Under the pieces are notes generated by a model. That model ran no database searches and was not told the DNA's origin. It was given only the letters and a program-made list of their open reading frames with translations. Shown piece after piece: positions 37,242 through 48,301 of a stretch of 64,000 nt of DNA. The stretch lies in NCBI GenBank assembly GCA_003290165.1, contig QNQO01005771.1, positions 159,239 to 223,238 on the forward strand, written 5' to 3'. The DNA comes from Berberis thunbergii. Taxonomy: Eukaryota; Streptophyta; Magnoliopsida; Ranunculales; Berberidaceae. The number at the start of each line of letters is the position of its first letter. The stretch's first letter is position 1. A program made the position numbers and the translations under genes.

Positions 37242-37880
37242 TTCCTTGGCGGGAAAAGGGTAAGAGTTTCAGAGAGAGAGCTTTCAAGAAATGGGAGCGA
37301 AGGACGAGTGACCGAGGGCGCGAAGAGCACTTGTAAAGGAAGCTTTGTTTGGGGAGTGAAGGGCGGTTTAAATAAGAAGTGAACGGAATGTTCCTCGAGA
37401 TGATGGATTAGCTTCTTTTTTAGACGATAGCCGTTGGATTATGAAAATCATTTTTCAGATAGAAAAAAAAAAGAGGATAGTTTTCATAGATATTAGGAGT
37501 GGAGAAAATTACTAAGGTAGTTTATTTTCCCTTTTTCTTCAATACATTTTCATCCGCTTATGAAATTTAATTTGACAAGAAAAACCAATTCGTGACCATT
37601 CAATTGATCTCGATGACAAGTCAAGTAAGTTTAATATACAATTTTGTCAGGGCAATTTCCATCTAACACAAACAAACCTTCATCGTTTATCCGGGCTTGG
37701 GAACGGCAATGTAGCTTTAAGGAAACTACATAGGCGGATTTAAAATCTTTTTATTTAAAAATGTTATTTTCTTTAAAATATTTTTTCTACCAAAATTTAT
37801 TTTATTTAAGTAAAAATTCTTTTATAACAAAAAAAACTACCTAAAATTTTTTTTCTACATACAAACTTCATTTTAAAAAA
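37242..37880. other. REV1 promoter region and upstream DNA
   Basis: Upstream of the REV1 start. 37250-37400 is relatively GC-rich with GAGAGAGAG and GCGCGAAGAGC, as expected for a leader and core promoter. A TTTAAATAAG at about 37368-37377 could serve as a weak TATA-like element. No gene is seen. Confidence 0.4.
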
Positions 37881-39660
37881 AAATCAAACACGAGGTGTGC
37901 CCAACGAGAGTCTTTGACATGAGAAAAAAATAAAAAAAATATTTCATGTGAAGCGACGTTAAAGTTGAAACCAATGGATGAGGTATACCCAAGTTAAAAT
38001 CAGAATGCAAGGTGGACTCGACCTAAAATAAGAACATGAATAATGCATGAATTGAAACCAAATAATGATATTTATTCATGCGGGAATGAGGTATGCTCAA
38101 GTTAGTAAAGTCATAACACAAGGTGTGTCCAACCTAAAATCCCAAGTTGAAGACAGTGCACAACTTCTGTTCAAGTGAAAAGTCAACACATGAGGTAAGC
38201 CTAAGTTAGTAAAAGTAGAACACGGGATGTATCCGACCTAAAAGAAGGACACGAAGGGTGGCAAAATTAAAGTCATAGCATGACTTCTATTCAAATAGAA
38301 GTCAGAGCATGAGGTATGTCAAAATTAATAAGGTAAGTAAATGATGTGTGTTCAACCCAAAAAAAAGAGCACAAGGGGAAAAAAATGGGCATAAGGGTGC
38401 CCCAACTCAAAGCTAGTGCACGATTTTTATTCAAGTTGAAGTTGAGGCATGAAGTATGTCTAGGTTACAACTAGAAGACAAGGTGCTCGAGTGCCTAAGT
38501 TGAAGTCAAAACACGACTTTTATTATAATATAAGTCAAGGCATTATGTAGTCCAAGTTAAAGTCGGAACATAATGTGTGTTTTAAATTATGAGGGCTCGA
38601 GAAGTGCGCAAGTTGAAGCCAGTGCGCCACTTTTATTCAAGTAAAATCAAGGCTTGAGGTATGCTCGAGTTAAAGTCGTAACACTAGGTGTATTCCACCT
38701 AAAATAAGGGCGCAAGGAGTACTTAACTTGAAGACGACCAGTGCACGACTTTTATTCAAGTGGGAAGTCAGGACCTTGAGCTTGCCCAATTAGTAAAGTC
38801 AAAACACTAGGTGTATCCGACCTTTAAAAAAAGCACAATGAGTGCCCAACTTGCAGCCAATGCACGACTTTTATTCAAGTGAAAGTCACGACATCATGTA
38901 TACCCAATTAGTAAAGTAAAATATTTTTTTTTTACTAAAGTCGAAACACAAGGTGTGTCCAACCTAAAATAAAAGGCACAACAAATGCCCAATTGAAGCC
39001 AATGCACAAATTTATTTATTTTTCAAGTTTGAAATCGTGGCACTAGGTATGCTCGAGTTAGTAAAGTCATAAAACAAGGTATGTCCGACCTAAAATGAGG
39101 CACAAGGAATGCACAACTTGAAGCCAGCCCACGACTTTTATTCAAGTGTAAGTTAGGGCACGATGTATGCCTAACTTGGCAAAGTCTAAATACGGGTGCG
39201 TCCGACCTAAATAAGGAAACAAGGAGCACGGTTTTTATTAAAGTGGAAGCAAGAGGCACGAAGCATTTCCAACTTAAAGTTAAAAGTCAAAAAGTGCCCA
39301 AGTTGAAGCCAAATCACATATTTTATTGTAGTAGAAGACAAGACAATAATTATGCCGGAGTTAAAGTTGGAACATGAGGTGCATTCGACGTGAATAAGGG
39401 CACGAGGGGTACCAAAATTTAAGTTAGAACACGAGTTTTATTCAATTGAAGGTCGAAGCATGAATTATGTCAAAGTTAAAGTTAGAAGATGAGGTGTATC
39501 CAACCTAAATAAAGGCACGAGGAGTGCCAATGTTAAAGTTGATGATAGTGCACGACTTCCATTAAAGTGGAAGTCAAGGCAGAGGTATGCCCAAGTTGAT
39601 AAATTTATGACATAAGTTGTGCCCGACCTAAAATCCATTGTTACAACCTGAGTACCTTTG
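37880..39660. repeat. Degenerate satellite-like tandem array, unit about 100-130 bp
   Basis: Variants of CACGACTTTTATTCAAGTGG recur at about 38158, 38278, 38410, 38509, 38622, 38740, 38862, 39004, 39128, 39226, 39313, 39429 and 39547. Between them come variants of AAGTCAGGGCATGAGGTATG, CCCAAGTTAGTAAAGTC, ACACAAGGTGTGTCCAACC and TGCCCAACTTGAAGCC in a fixed order. Thirteen or more units with variable length and many changes: an old tandem array. No coding content; the open frame at 39023-39259 comes from it. Confidence 0.85.
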
Positions 39661-40190
39661 CTTCACCACACCGAGAACCAAAGATTGTGATTTTGTGAAA
39701 TTTTACCAAAATTATTGTTTTTTTTAATTACAAAAAGACAAATTGGCGAAAAAATAATTACATTTTTCTCGAGGGTTTTTTCCTAAATTTCAGATTTTTT
39801 CACAAATTTATTTTTTTTCGAAAAAATACAAAAACCAAATACTAAAATTACATTTTTATGAGATTTTTTTCATAAATTTAAGTTTTTTTAATTATAATTT
39901 ATTATTATTATTTATTAATTTTTGAAAACACCCCTAATTTTGTAATTATCAATTTTTCTACTTAAATTTTTTTAAACTACCCTGTGATTTTCTAATTACA
40001 TGTATTTTGGTTTCATTTAATGTGTCTAATACATTTATTTACTTGCATGTTATTTTTTCACATATTTAATATATATTTGAAATTCATTATATATATTTTA
40101 TTTATCTTCAAAATTTCATTTCTTAAAATCAGAATATCGAAATTAACGCAAAAAATAAAATCACAATCCTGGCTGAGGACCACTCTGCCA
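39650..40190. mobile_element. AT-rich terminal-inverted-repeat element (copy 2)
   Basis: The left end reads GAACCAAAGATTGTGATTTTG. The right end, reversed, reads CAGCCAGGATTGTGATTTT. The interior (TTAATGTGTCTAATACATTT, TTTCTTAAAATCAG) matches the reverse of 1600-1760. It lies directly against the end of the satellite array. Confidence 0.45.
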
Positions 40191-40489
40191 GTATCACAAC
40201 ATAAAGTGGAACATGCCATCTCATCTATGCTAGATCAACACGATGTTTACACATTCAAATCCTCTATAATGAAGATCTCAATGATGATCAACAACCCAAA
40301 ATCTTAACAATCCAAATGAGCTCTAAAATGCTGTTTAACATGTTTGGGCCTCGTCTTATCCAATTGCATTAAATCATGATGATGGCCCAAATGCATTTTC
40401 TTTGAACTTTTCATCACATAATATTCATGATATCATTCTCCATTTCGTTAAATCAACTTTAATTCTATAGTCTACATCTTATTTACTAA

Positions 40490-41316
40490 CAGTGGTTGAG
40501 CCACATGGAACTCAAGGGGGCAGTTGCCCCCACTCCTCAAATTTGAAAATCATTTAAAGTACATGATTTAAGTGGGTCCCACTTGTTTGGGATTTGTTAA
40601 GAATGCCCCCCGTTATATTTATCACATTTTCAAAGTTGCCTCATTAATTATGAAAATTCTTTGTAGTACATGGTGTAAGTGAGTCCCAGCTGTTTAAGAT
40701 TTGTTAGATTGTCTCCTCAATTATGAAAATCCTTTGTAGTACATGGCGTAAGTGAGTCATAATTATTTGAGATTTGTTAGATTGCCCCATTCTATTTATC
40801 AAACATTTTTCAAGCCCATTGTTTGACTCCTCTATCTAATATAATGTATCAAATAGTTATTACAAATACATTACATTATGTAGTTTGTGCTTCATGTATA
40901 TTGATTTCCCTCAGTGACTAGCATAGATGGGTAACAATATTTTGATTGAGTTTTCTTTGAATTACAGCAAGTTGGTTGAAAACCCATTGAATGTCTTATA
41001 AAATATTATTAAAATACATTTAGAAAAAAAAACCTATCTATATCTTACCTTAAATCTCTAGTGTCAATATTGTTTTCAAATTATATTCAATTAAAATTTT
41101 CAAACATTTGTAATGAATAAGTTGATTGGTAGCTAAAATATACTTTTATAATCTTGAAATTAAAATAATATAAAACAATATAACTCACGATTCGTGCAAA
41201 TAAATGTTGTACAATATAACTCAAGATTCGTGCAAATAAATGTTGTTAAGTTATTTTATGTTTTTTGTCACTTTGCCTATTGCCTCCCCTTAATGAAATT
41301 CCTGGCTCCGCCACTA
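40490..41316. mobile_element. Non-autonomous hAT element
   Basis: Ends: CAGTGGTTGAGCCACATGGA and, reversed, TAGTGGCGGAGCCAGGAATT, typical of a plant hAT group. Flanks TTTACTAA and TCTACTAG match at 6 of 8 positions. Inside, a unit containing TTTGTAGTACATGG, AAGTGAGTC and GATTTGTTAGATTG is repeated three times (from about 40545), and GATTCGTGCAAATAAATGTT occurs twice (41190-41250). No transposase is seen. Confidence 0.7.
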
Positions 41317-42328
41317 TCTACTAGCCTCATTCTTTTGAATTATAGATCCTATATATAAAAAATCACATTCTAGAACCTCCATGTTTTCCATCTCAATTGA
41401 ATTACTCATCCCTCGTGATTCACTACCAAAGTTGCACACTGGATATTCTGTCTTTGAACGACTAAATCTAAAATTCTTACTCTCTAATGCCTCCTGTCAC
41501 TATCTAATTTTCGTTATAAATATCACTAGTCTCATCAATTAAGACAATAATCGCATACAAAAGAGACCAAAACACAAACGAAAAAGACAAAAGTACGACG
41601 CCAATTAAAAAATGTCAAAATTAACAAGTTAATGAATAATGATGTAAATAAAAGGGATGACCGTTAAAAACTTAGATGAAAGCAGTGAATGAAGACATCC
41701 TTAAACTTCTATTAGGCAAGGGTGTGACTAATTCTTCTTCTGATGTGCCAAACATATAGCTTTATATCTCTGATTATATATTTTTGCCATAGGCATATGG
41801 AAAGTTACATATGCTATTTAAATTTTTTATTTATTATTTATTTTTGCTTAAGTTGTGACCAAACAACAAAATGATTCACCCATCTAAAATAAGTATTTAT
41901 AAAAATCTAATTGAAGAATGGGATACATTCAGATTTACTGACAACCCCCTGAACAAACAAATCAAAACAACCAAGTCAAACAAAGCCAAGACAAGCTGAG
42001 AATCGAGTACATCTGTAAAGCCCAAACAGAAGTAAAGAAACAAATGTAAACCATGCCAAAGTCTACCATCAGAAAATTCAAGCCATGTGCACCACTCTTT
42101 CTTTCAAATTGCATCTCCTTGTCCCTCTCTTCCCACTCTAATATTAATTCACATTGTTCACTCTGTCAGTCAAACCAGACTTTCAGGTATGTTCTTTTTT
42201 TGGCTAATTAACCTCACTTGTTTATACCCAAAGAAGGCAACAAAAGCACCAACCCCTTTTTTAACTTAACAAACTCACTTTTATAAGCTAACAAAAAAGT
42301 ACATAAACAACAAAGATTCACTAATGTT
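41317..42328. other. Intergenic, downstream of the bHLH gene
   Basis: AT-rich DNA with no supportable gene. The last few hundred bases probably hold the bHLH 3' untranslated region on the minus strand. Confidence 0.5.
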
Positions 42329-43575
42329 TCACTGTGATGAGTTGTTGTTGTTGCTTCCCATTGCTGGTGACCAGAAATCAGCTCCATTGCTACTTGCCAC
42401 TTGTTGTGTATACTCCACTGGGACCAAACCCAGTCCTCTGCTCCTCAAATCATATTTCACTTCCTTCCCATTCTCTCTTATTCCTCTTCCATCCTACAAA
42501 CAAGGACCTCAAGAAAATGGTAAAACTATCTCAGGTTAAATTTGTTAAAAAAAAACACAATTTTTTTTTGTTTGTACCTGATGGGATGGCATGATCTGCA
42601 AATATGGAGAACTCAGAACCTGAAACCCAAAACCCAAAAAATGTTTGAATCACTCTCTCAAAACTATGATGAAAAATGTTTACTATTTTGGAGCTAATCC
42701 TGGTCTTTTACCTGAACTTGGTCATGGAGGAACCTGATGTAACCCATGGCTTCATGAAGAACTGAAGCAGTGTCTGTCTGTATATGAATAAAAAATTAAA
42801 ATAGTCAAAAGTCTTTTTAGGTTTTGTTTCTTTGCTACTTAAGTCACTCTTCACAATTTTGTTTGCTTTGATGTATTATATAATTCACTCACCTTCCCAA
42901 ATGGAGAAACTAATTGCTGCAATGCCGTAACTCTCTCACCAAGCTTTTCCTTCCTCCTCACCTGCTTGTTTGACAAAATCACCAAACCTCATTTACACAA
43001 ACACACAAGATTAGAAGTTGAAACACTCAAAATGTTTACCTTTGAAGGTCTGGTTGATGTTGGTGTTGGTGTGGGTAAGGTATCCGTTTTCTGCATTTTC
43101 TTGGTCTCTCTTTTTGTTCCCGGATTAGGTGCTCCAGTGTGCCTTCTCTCTTGTTCCGTATTTTCTTCCTCAGATTGAGATTTCTGAGTAAATGAACAAA
43201 ATTTCGCTCAAATTTTAAACACACAAACATAATAATTTTCAAACTTACTTTAGACTTGGTGGTAGTGGTGACTGTGACAACACCACTGCCACTGCTGCTA
43301 CTATTGTTGCTCGAAGAAGCTGAACAGGTCTGATCACCACCACTGCTGATTTTGTTGTTCTCTTGTTTCTGTTTGTTAACAACAGGGCTTTCTTTGCGAG
43401 AGGTTTCAAAACAAAGCATGGTGGGTGAGTTACCAGGAGGAAATGAAGAAGAAGAAGATGGGTAGAACAAACTCTCAGTCATATCGAAGCCCATGACGTC
43501 ATCGTTTGAGCCCAACAACTGCGAGAAACTCCCTCCTGAAAGTGGGTCTCTCTCGAAGTCTTCGTTCATCGCCAT
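42329..43575 (-). CDS. bHLH transcription factor, six exons (bHLH110/bHLH68-like group)
   Basis: Exons: 43575-43249, 43183-43040, 42961-42893, 42777-42712, 42619-42578, 42493-42329; GT-AG junctions, phases agree, 270 residues. Start [10 protein letters not shown]; an open frame extends upstream to 43716 but reads like leader sequence. Residues 1-109 are acidic and Ser-rich, and 110-157 basic and Thr/Pro-rich. The bHLH begins around residue 154 with [15 protein letters not shown], then [35 protein letters not shown]. The tail [10 protein letters not shown] and [10 protein letters not shown] is the conserved end of this plant group. The basic region lacks the His-Glu-Arg triad of E-box-binding bHLH proteins, so it is atypical; partners and targets cannot be read from sequence. 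Nuclear regulator by family. Confidence 0.88.
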
Positions 43576-44640
43576 TACTGCCCTGAAATGAAAAGTGAGA
43601 CAGACAGAGAGGGGTTTTAGAGGAGATGAAGAGAGAGGGGTTTTTGTTTTCCTTCCTTTTGATGTCATTTGGTGTGAGAATCCCATCCCAGGCTTCGGTT
43701 TCGCTGTCTCAGTCAAAACTATTTTCCCCCGAGAAAACCATGGTTTCTCGTTTCAATGCAATTTCACCGGTTTTTAGTTCATGTCTTCACGTCGTTAACT
43801 TTCCATTGTCCTTCCATTTCAATTACTAGGCTAACTATTAGCGAAGTTACGGAACAATTCTTAAGAGTCAGGTCACTAGCGTCAAGAAAACCTCAATAAT
43901 ATGATGAAGATGAAAAAAAATACACGAAGACGAAAAATAGAAGAAGACAAAAGAAAAAACGATCAAATGACTCTTAAGAATAAAAGAAGAAGAAAAAACA
44001 AATGTATTAGGTTTGTCATGTACCACGTGTACGACTGTTATCAAATGACTGTTTAACGTCTCATCAACAATGATTTTCGTGTATTTTTACCCAAATGTAA
44101 ATTGCCATACCGTTGCATAATCAAGGTTCACGAGCAATGAGATTGAATGTATGGGTTAAAATGTGACGATTGATTGATGTAGTTAGTTGTGAATCTTGTA
44201 ATACATCGGTGAAGACAAACTAAGATGCTAGATTTTAAACATTACGGGTTTGACTTAAAAAAACTCCATCTAAGCGGATTATTCTTTGCATTTTCAGTTA
44301 GGTATTAGTTCGGCAACATTCTAAATTGTTTCTTACTCATCCTACATCTCAACGAGACTAGCTCCAAAAAATCAATCAAACTACACGCAATAGGATATAT
44401 TATTGACATTTATAAAACATACCAACACTTAGCTTTACATACTTGCAGAATAAATAATAAAATGTAACAACAAAACATATTTAATAGTCTATGGATCACT
44501 GAAGTCGTCATGATCGAGTGTATTTTATTAGAGATGAAGAGAGACATTTCCAAAACTAGCTTATTATTTTGTTTAGATTGCTGAATATAATTGACTGACT
44601 TGAATATTTTAAGTTGACTTGTCCATTGACCTTGGTAAAC
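43576..44640. other. bHLH promoter and intergenic DNA
   Basis: 43576-43750 is the probable leader of the bHLH gene, read on the minus strand. The rest is AT-rich. Around 44010-44070 is a short stretch (CGACTGTTATCAAATGACTG, CGTCTCATCAACAA) resembling part of the 720-bp unit at 12785-14949. No gene seen. Confidence 0.45.
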
Positions 44641-45060
44641 ACTAATTCATCGCCGTTAACACAAAACGGAACCAAAACGTCGTCAGTCTCTAAACGTTAT
44701 TCTTGCCTTCCTTAGCTGGCAAGTCCTGAAAGACGACGAAATTGTCAACGTGGCAGAAGATACAGAAGAGTATCGACGACACGTGGGGGCAAAAAATCTC
44801 GGATGGTAGGTATTGTTTTTTGGGGCGCGAATATCGAAAGACACACCAACATTTACATTTACATTTGCATCTGTATCTGTATCTGTATCATCCATCGCAT
44901 GCCTTCTTCCGACACTTCTCCGCTCTCCGCTTCGTTTAAGCTGCCATTATTTATTTACTATTACGTACGTACTCACTATTTCTCTCAGGTAAATTTTGGG
45001 TGTTACGGATTTCGAGGGATTAATTAAAGGACCGTGACTTTTCAGTATTCACGAGATTGC
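44640..45060 (+). promoter_or_regulatory. Orphan promoter-like region with a G-box
   Basis: Contains a perfect G-box CACGTG (44780-44785), an AACGTGGC motif nearby, a pyrimidine-rich stretch with ACATTTACATTT and CTGTATCTGTATC repeats, and a possible splice donor (CAGGTAAAT, about 44988). It looks like a core promoter plus leader exon on the plus strand, but no coding sequence follows before two transposons and the WPP gene 2.7 kb away. It may be a distal leader exon of that gene or a relic. Confidence 0.3.
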
Positions 45061-45874
45061 CATACCATTATGTACCTTGGCGTCTGAATCAAGAAGTCAG
45101 TACTGGTCTCGTTTGTTTGTTTTTTTTTTTTTTTTCTTGTACACTGCAAGGTTTTCAACTTGTTGATTTGTTTGATTCAGTGGAGGGCATCCATCCCTTC
45201 ATTTTCTCGATTTTTTTTTTTTTTTTTTGTCTTTTTGGATTTATCAAAAAACCCTAACATGAATGCGTCCCACAACCTGATCCCATTCGTTGCCATAAAC
45301 TCTCGTGAGTAACATGACCTAATTCGACCTGAAATAATATGTTTGTTTAAGCGTTACGAAATGAAACAATGCAAAATGTCATTGTTTGATATAATATGAC
45401 ATAAAATAATGGTTGAATGTAAACTGAACAAACCCATTGTCTTAAAAAGGTCAGCTTGGGATGGTGTTAATCGTTCAGAATTAACTATTTTGACTTTGAA
45501 ACATATATCTTCGGGGAATTCTAATTGGCGAGGAAATGAACGAGGAAATTGGTGAGGGAGGGGGTGGAACCCTCGATCCCCTTTCAAATGTGTGCACTTA
45601 CGCATCTCGAGGGGATGGAGGGTTTCAACCCCCTCCCTTTTTGCCCGTTTCCTGGCCAATTAGACAAATCTTATATCTTCACATGCATACAAAATTGCAG
45701 ATAAAGGGGAAAAAAATCATAGATAATTTAATTGTTAAAATAAATAAATAAATATGGTTAAAACAATGTTTCAAAATTAGTACAAGATAAACATATTTTA
45801 TGTGTCAATATTGTTACACATTGGATTTTAGTATAAACTCTCTGCGAGTTTTATGTTTTAGTAATGTTGTATAA

Positions 45875-46740
45875 CCACCTCGTAATCGATTTCATTAAAT
45901 ATATATTTTTCAACATATGTAATCAAACTATCTGCCTCCATTGATTTTCCATCTGATTACGTAATTGATTATTGATAATCTTCATAACATGAAAAGCTCT
46001 CTCGACGGTTGCAGTTGAAACTGGTATTATTATTATTATTATTTAGTTTAAATTAGGTCGTTGAACATTTATTTATTTATTTAGTAATTCATGGTCAAAA
46101 GCTATATAACTAACCCTATAGGGTTTACCAAATCAGACTCGAAGGCACAAAGGTCACTTATCCACGACGTAGCACACGTGCTCTTAATAAACAGGTAAAA
46201 ACTCACAAAATCCTAACTGGTGAATCTCGAACCCGCGACCTCTCACAGGAGAGTTGATGTCCGATCAACTGAACTACAATTAGTGGTCAATTGGTAATAT
46301 TAAAAATGTTACCATCCAATTGCTTAACTGAAGCATGCTAATGTGAATACTGAAGAGTGTGGATGAGGAACAAACAAGCAAGACAGAGATAGTAAGACCA
46401 CCTCCATAATCTATGTCTAATCGAAATCGTATTGTGCGATTGGAGAAATCGATATCCATTGAAATCGTCTTGTGCGATTGGAGAAAATCGATATTTGTCA
46501 AAATCGTTTTGGCCAATTGAAAATGTGAAGAGGTAAACTTGCGAAGGCTTGCGAACTTACAAAAGATTTGCGATTTTGTGTATATTTGTATTCCACTGTC
46601 TATAAGAGGGGGACAATCTAAAATTTTAAATGAAGGCAAAATTGTAAATATTGTTAGTTTGGTATAATTTTTTAAAAAGCTGAGGAGAACAATTGCCCCC
46701 TTAGCTATAAGGTGGATTCGCCCTACATGCATATCCCTAC
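45875..46740 (-). mobile_element. Decayed hAT transposon with transposase C-terminal remnant
   Basis: 45875-46021 on the minus strand encodes VSTATVERAFHVMKIINNQL and then, after a frameshift, TYVEKYIFNEIDYE, characteristic of the C-terminal dimerisation region of plant hAT transposases of the TTF zinc-finger type. At 46680-46735 the reversed sequence GGGCGAATCCACCTTATAGC and AAGGGGGCAATTG resembles the ends of the hAT element at 61409-61949. The middle of the transposase is missing and a SINE is inserted. The 168-codon open frame at 46280-46786 lies in the left sub-terminal part and is not a gene. Confidence 0.65.
46099..46283 (-). mobile_element. SINE nested in the hAT remnant
   Basis: Minus orientation. 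The head reads CCACTAATTGTAGTTCAG, TTGATCGGACATC, and the B-box GGTCGCGGGTTCGAGATTC is well kept. TGGTCAA flanks it at 46092-46098 and 46284-46290. Its body differs from the other SINE families in this window. Confidence 0.7.
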
Positions 46741-47029
46741 AACTCTTACTGAATGAAATAGAGTTTACACGGTCATAAATAATCATGTGAAATTAGTAGG
46801 ATGAGTAGACATGTCACAATTTGCACTTAGATGTACTTGATTGGGTTGGAATCAAACATAATAGGGGTTAGAAACAAACATAATGGGGAGTGTCGAAGAC
46901 ACAACTCAGAGAGCAGGGTTACTGTACCTGTGTCAATCAACGACACAATATACATTATATAAACAGTATATAATCGTGCCAACAACATGACTGATACACT
47001 AGTGTAAATTTAACGAAAATGTGGACTAT

Positions 47030-47632
47030 GGGTGGGCATGAGACGGGATGGGACGAAATGAACTAATTCCTATCCCATCCCATTTATTCGGAATCGAGAT
47101 GGGACATGACGGGTTAAACCTCATTCCGACCTCTTCTCATTTCAAACGGGATCGGGACGTGATGAACACGTACTAAATAGCATTTCAATAAAAATAACAA
47201 TTTTTTTTTATTTTATATTACTCATACACGAATAATGTCAAATTTATATACATATAACTTACATCATAAGTAATAATAGATATAAAATAAATAAATATTA
47301 AATTTTTATTTAAAATACAAATAAATATTAAATTTCATTTATAATTAATGATTCAATTAATTTAGATTTCATATAAAATTTTATCTTACATTGATTTAAT
47401 TAATTTCAACACATTCTAAACTTTAATTTAGAAGAGTATTTTATAAAATAAATATTAAATAAATAAATTCGGGACGGAATGACATATGTTAGATTGAAAA
47501 TCTCCGTCCCGATCCCATTTCACCATAGATAGGGACAAGACGGTATTAGAATGAGTTTGATCAATTCCAAAAAAAATAAAAAATCAAGACAGCACGGGAC
47601 GAGTTCAGAATCGCGGGATGGGATGCCGACCC
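47030..47632. mobile_element. hAT-type MITE, copy 2, in the WPP gene promoter
   Basis: About 603 bp. Ends GGGTGGGCATGAGACGGG and, reversed, GGGTCGGCATCCCATCCC. Internal blocks match copy 1 at 4070-4659 (ACGTACTAAATAG, TTACTCATACAC, AATTTATATACATATAA, GATTCAATTAATTTAG). No perfect target duplication is seen, so it is older or its flanks have changed. It ends 96 bases before the WPP start codon. Confidence 0.75.
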
Positions 47633-47728
47633 GATCATAAATTAAATATTCCCAACAACCGATAGCGTTAGTTCGAATTCATTATTTTATTTCTCTTGCA
47701 AAACAAACCATTTTGGAAAAGCGAGACG

Positions 47729-48301
47729 ATGAGCAGCGACAACGAAGGTGTTGCTTCAGTAGAGGTAGACGACCAACAACAACAACAACAAGAAGAACAC
47801 AAAATGGGGAAATCCGAAGAGGTCCTCCACTACGAAGAAGAAGAGCAGCAACAGAAGCAACAACGCCAACAAGAGATCGACAAGAAATTCGAGAAGATGA
47901 ACATCTCGCTAAGCATCTGGCCACCAACGCAGCGAACACGCGATGCTGTCATCAACAGTCTTATCAAAACACTCTCGTCTCCATCGATCCTTTCGAAGCG
48001 GTACGGATCGATGTCGCAAGACGAGGCGTCCTCCATCGCTCGTGCGATCGAGGACGAAGCCTTCGCCGCCGCGTCCTCCGCTCCTCCTCCTGACACAGCT
48101 GCTACGACATCCGAGGCAGCGACGACGACTGGTGATCTTGATGGAATCGAGATTCTTCAGATCTATTCGAAGGAGATTAGTAAGAGAATGCTCGAGGCGG
48201 TGAAGGCGAAAGCGGCTTCGGCTAGTGGTCCTGCTTCTTCTGCTGCGGCGGCGTCTGTGACTAGTGAGGAGATCTCTGCTGGTGAACCCGAGTCTTCTTG
48301 A
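47729..48301 (+). CDS. WPP domain-containing protein (MAF1/WPP1-like)
   Basis: A single exon of 190 residues. The start is MSSDNEG at 47729; an in-frame Met 33 bases upstream precedes sequence with no family likeness. Residues 16-50 are Gln/Glu-rich. The WPP domain starts near residue 59 with LSIWPPTQRTRDAV (W64, P65, P66), continues KTLSSPSILSKRYGSMSQDE and AIEDEAFA, and ends near residue 150 with LQIYSKEISKRMLEAVKA. The tail is Ala/Ser-rich. WPP proteins are small plant proteins of the nuclear envelope and Golgi; the domain is shared with plant RanGAP and targets the nuclear rim through WIT/WIP partners. Length and layout fit WPP1/WPP2. A MITE sits immediately upstream, so the proximal promoter is less than 100 bases of non-transposon DNA. 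Confidence 0.92.
   Translation: MSSDNEGVASVEVDDQQQQQQEEHKMGKSEEVLHYEEEEQQQKQQRQQEIDKKFEKMNISLSIWPPTQRTRDAVINSLIKTLSSPSILSKRYGSMSQDEASSIARAIEDEAFAAASSAPPPDTAATTSEAATTTGDLDGIEILQIYSKEISKRMLEAVKAKAASASGPASSAAAASVTSEEISAGEPESS

Noticed and set aside
36784..37287. Open frame starting MKALSLKLLP upstream of REV1
   Set aside because: Its first part is a different frame over REV1 exon 1; only its end contains REV1 exon 2, which is reached by splicing from the Met at 37241.
37880..39660. CRISPR-like array
   Set aside because: The repeats are degenerate, of variable spacing and without unique spacers, and the DNA is a plant nuclear genome; it is a satellite-like array.
46280..46786. Open frame of 168 codons on the minus strand
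   Set aside because: It lies in the sub-terminal region of a decayed hAT transposon, next to its inverted-repeat end, and has no family features.
47682..48203. Open frames on both strands overlapping the WPP gene
   Set aside because: They are shadows of the GC-richer WPP coding sequence in other frames (Arg- or Cys-rich strings).
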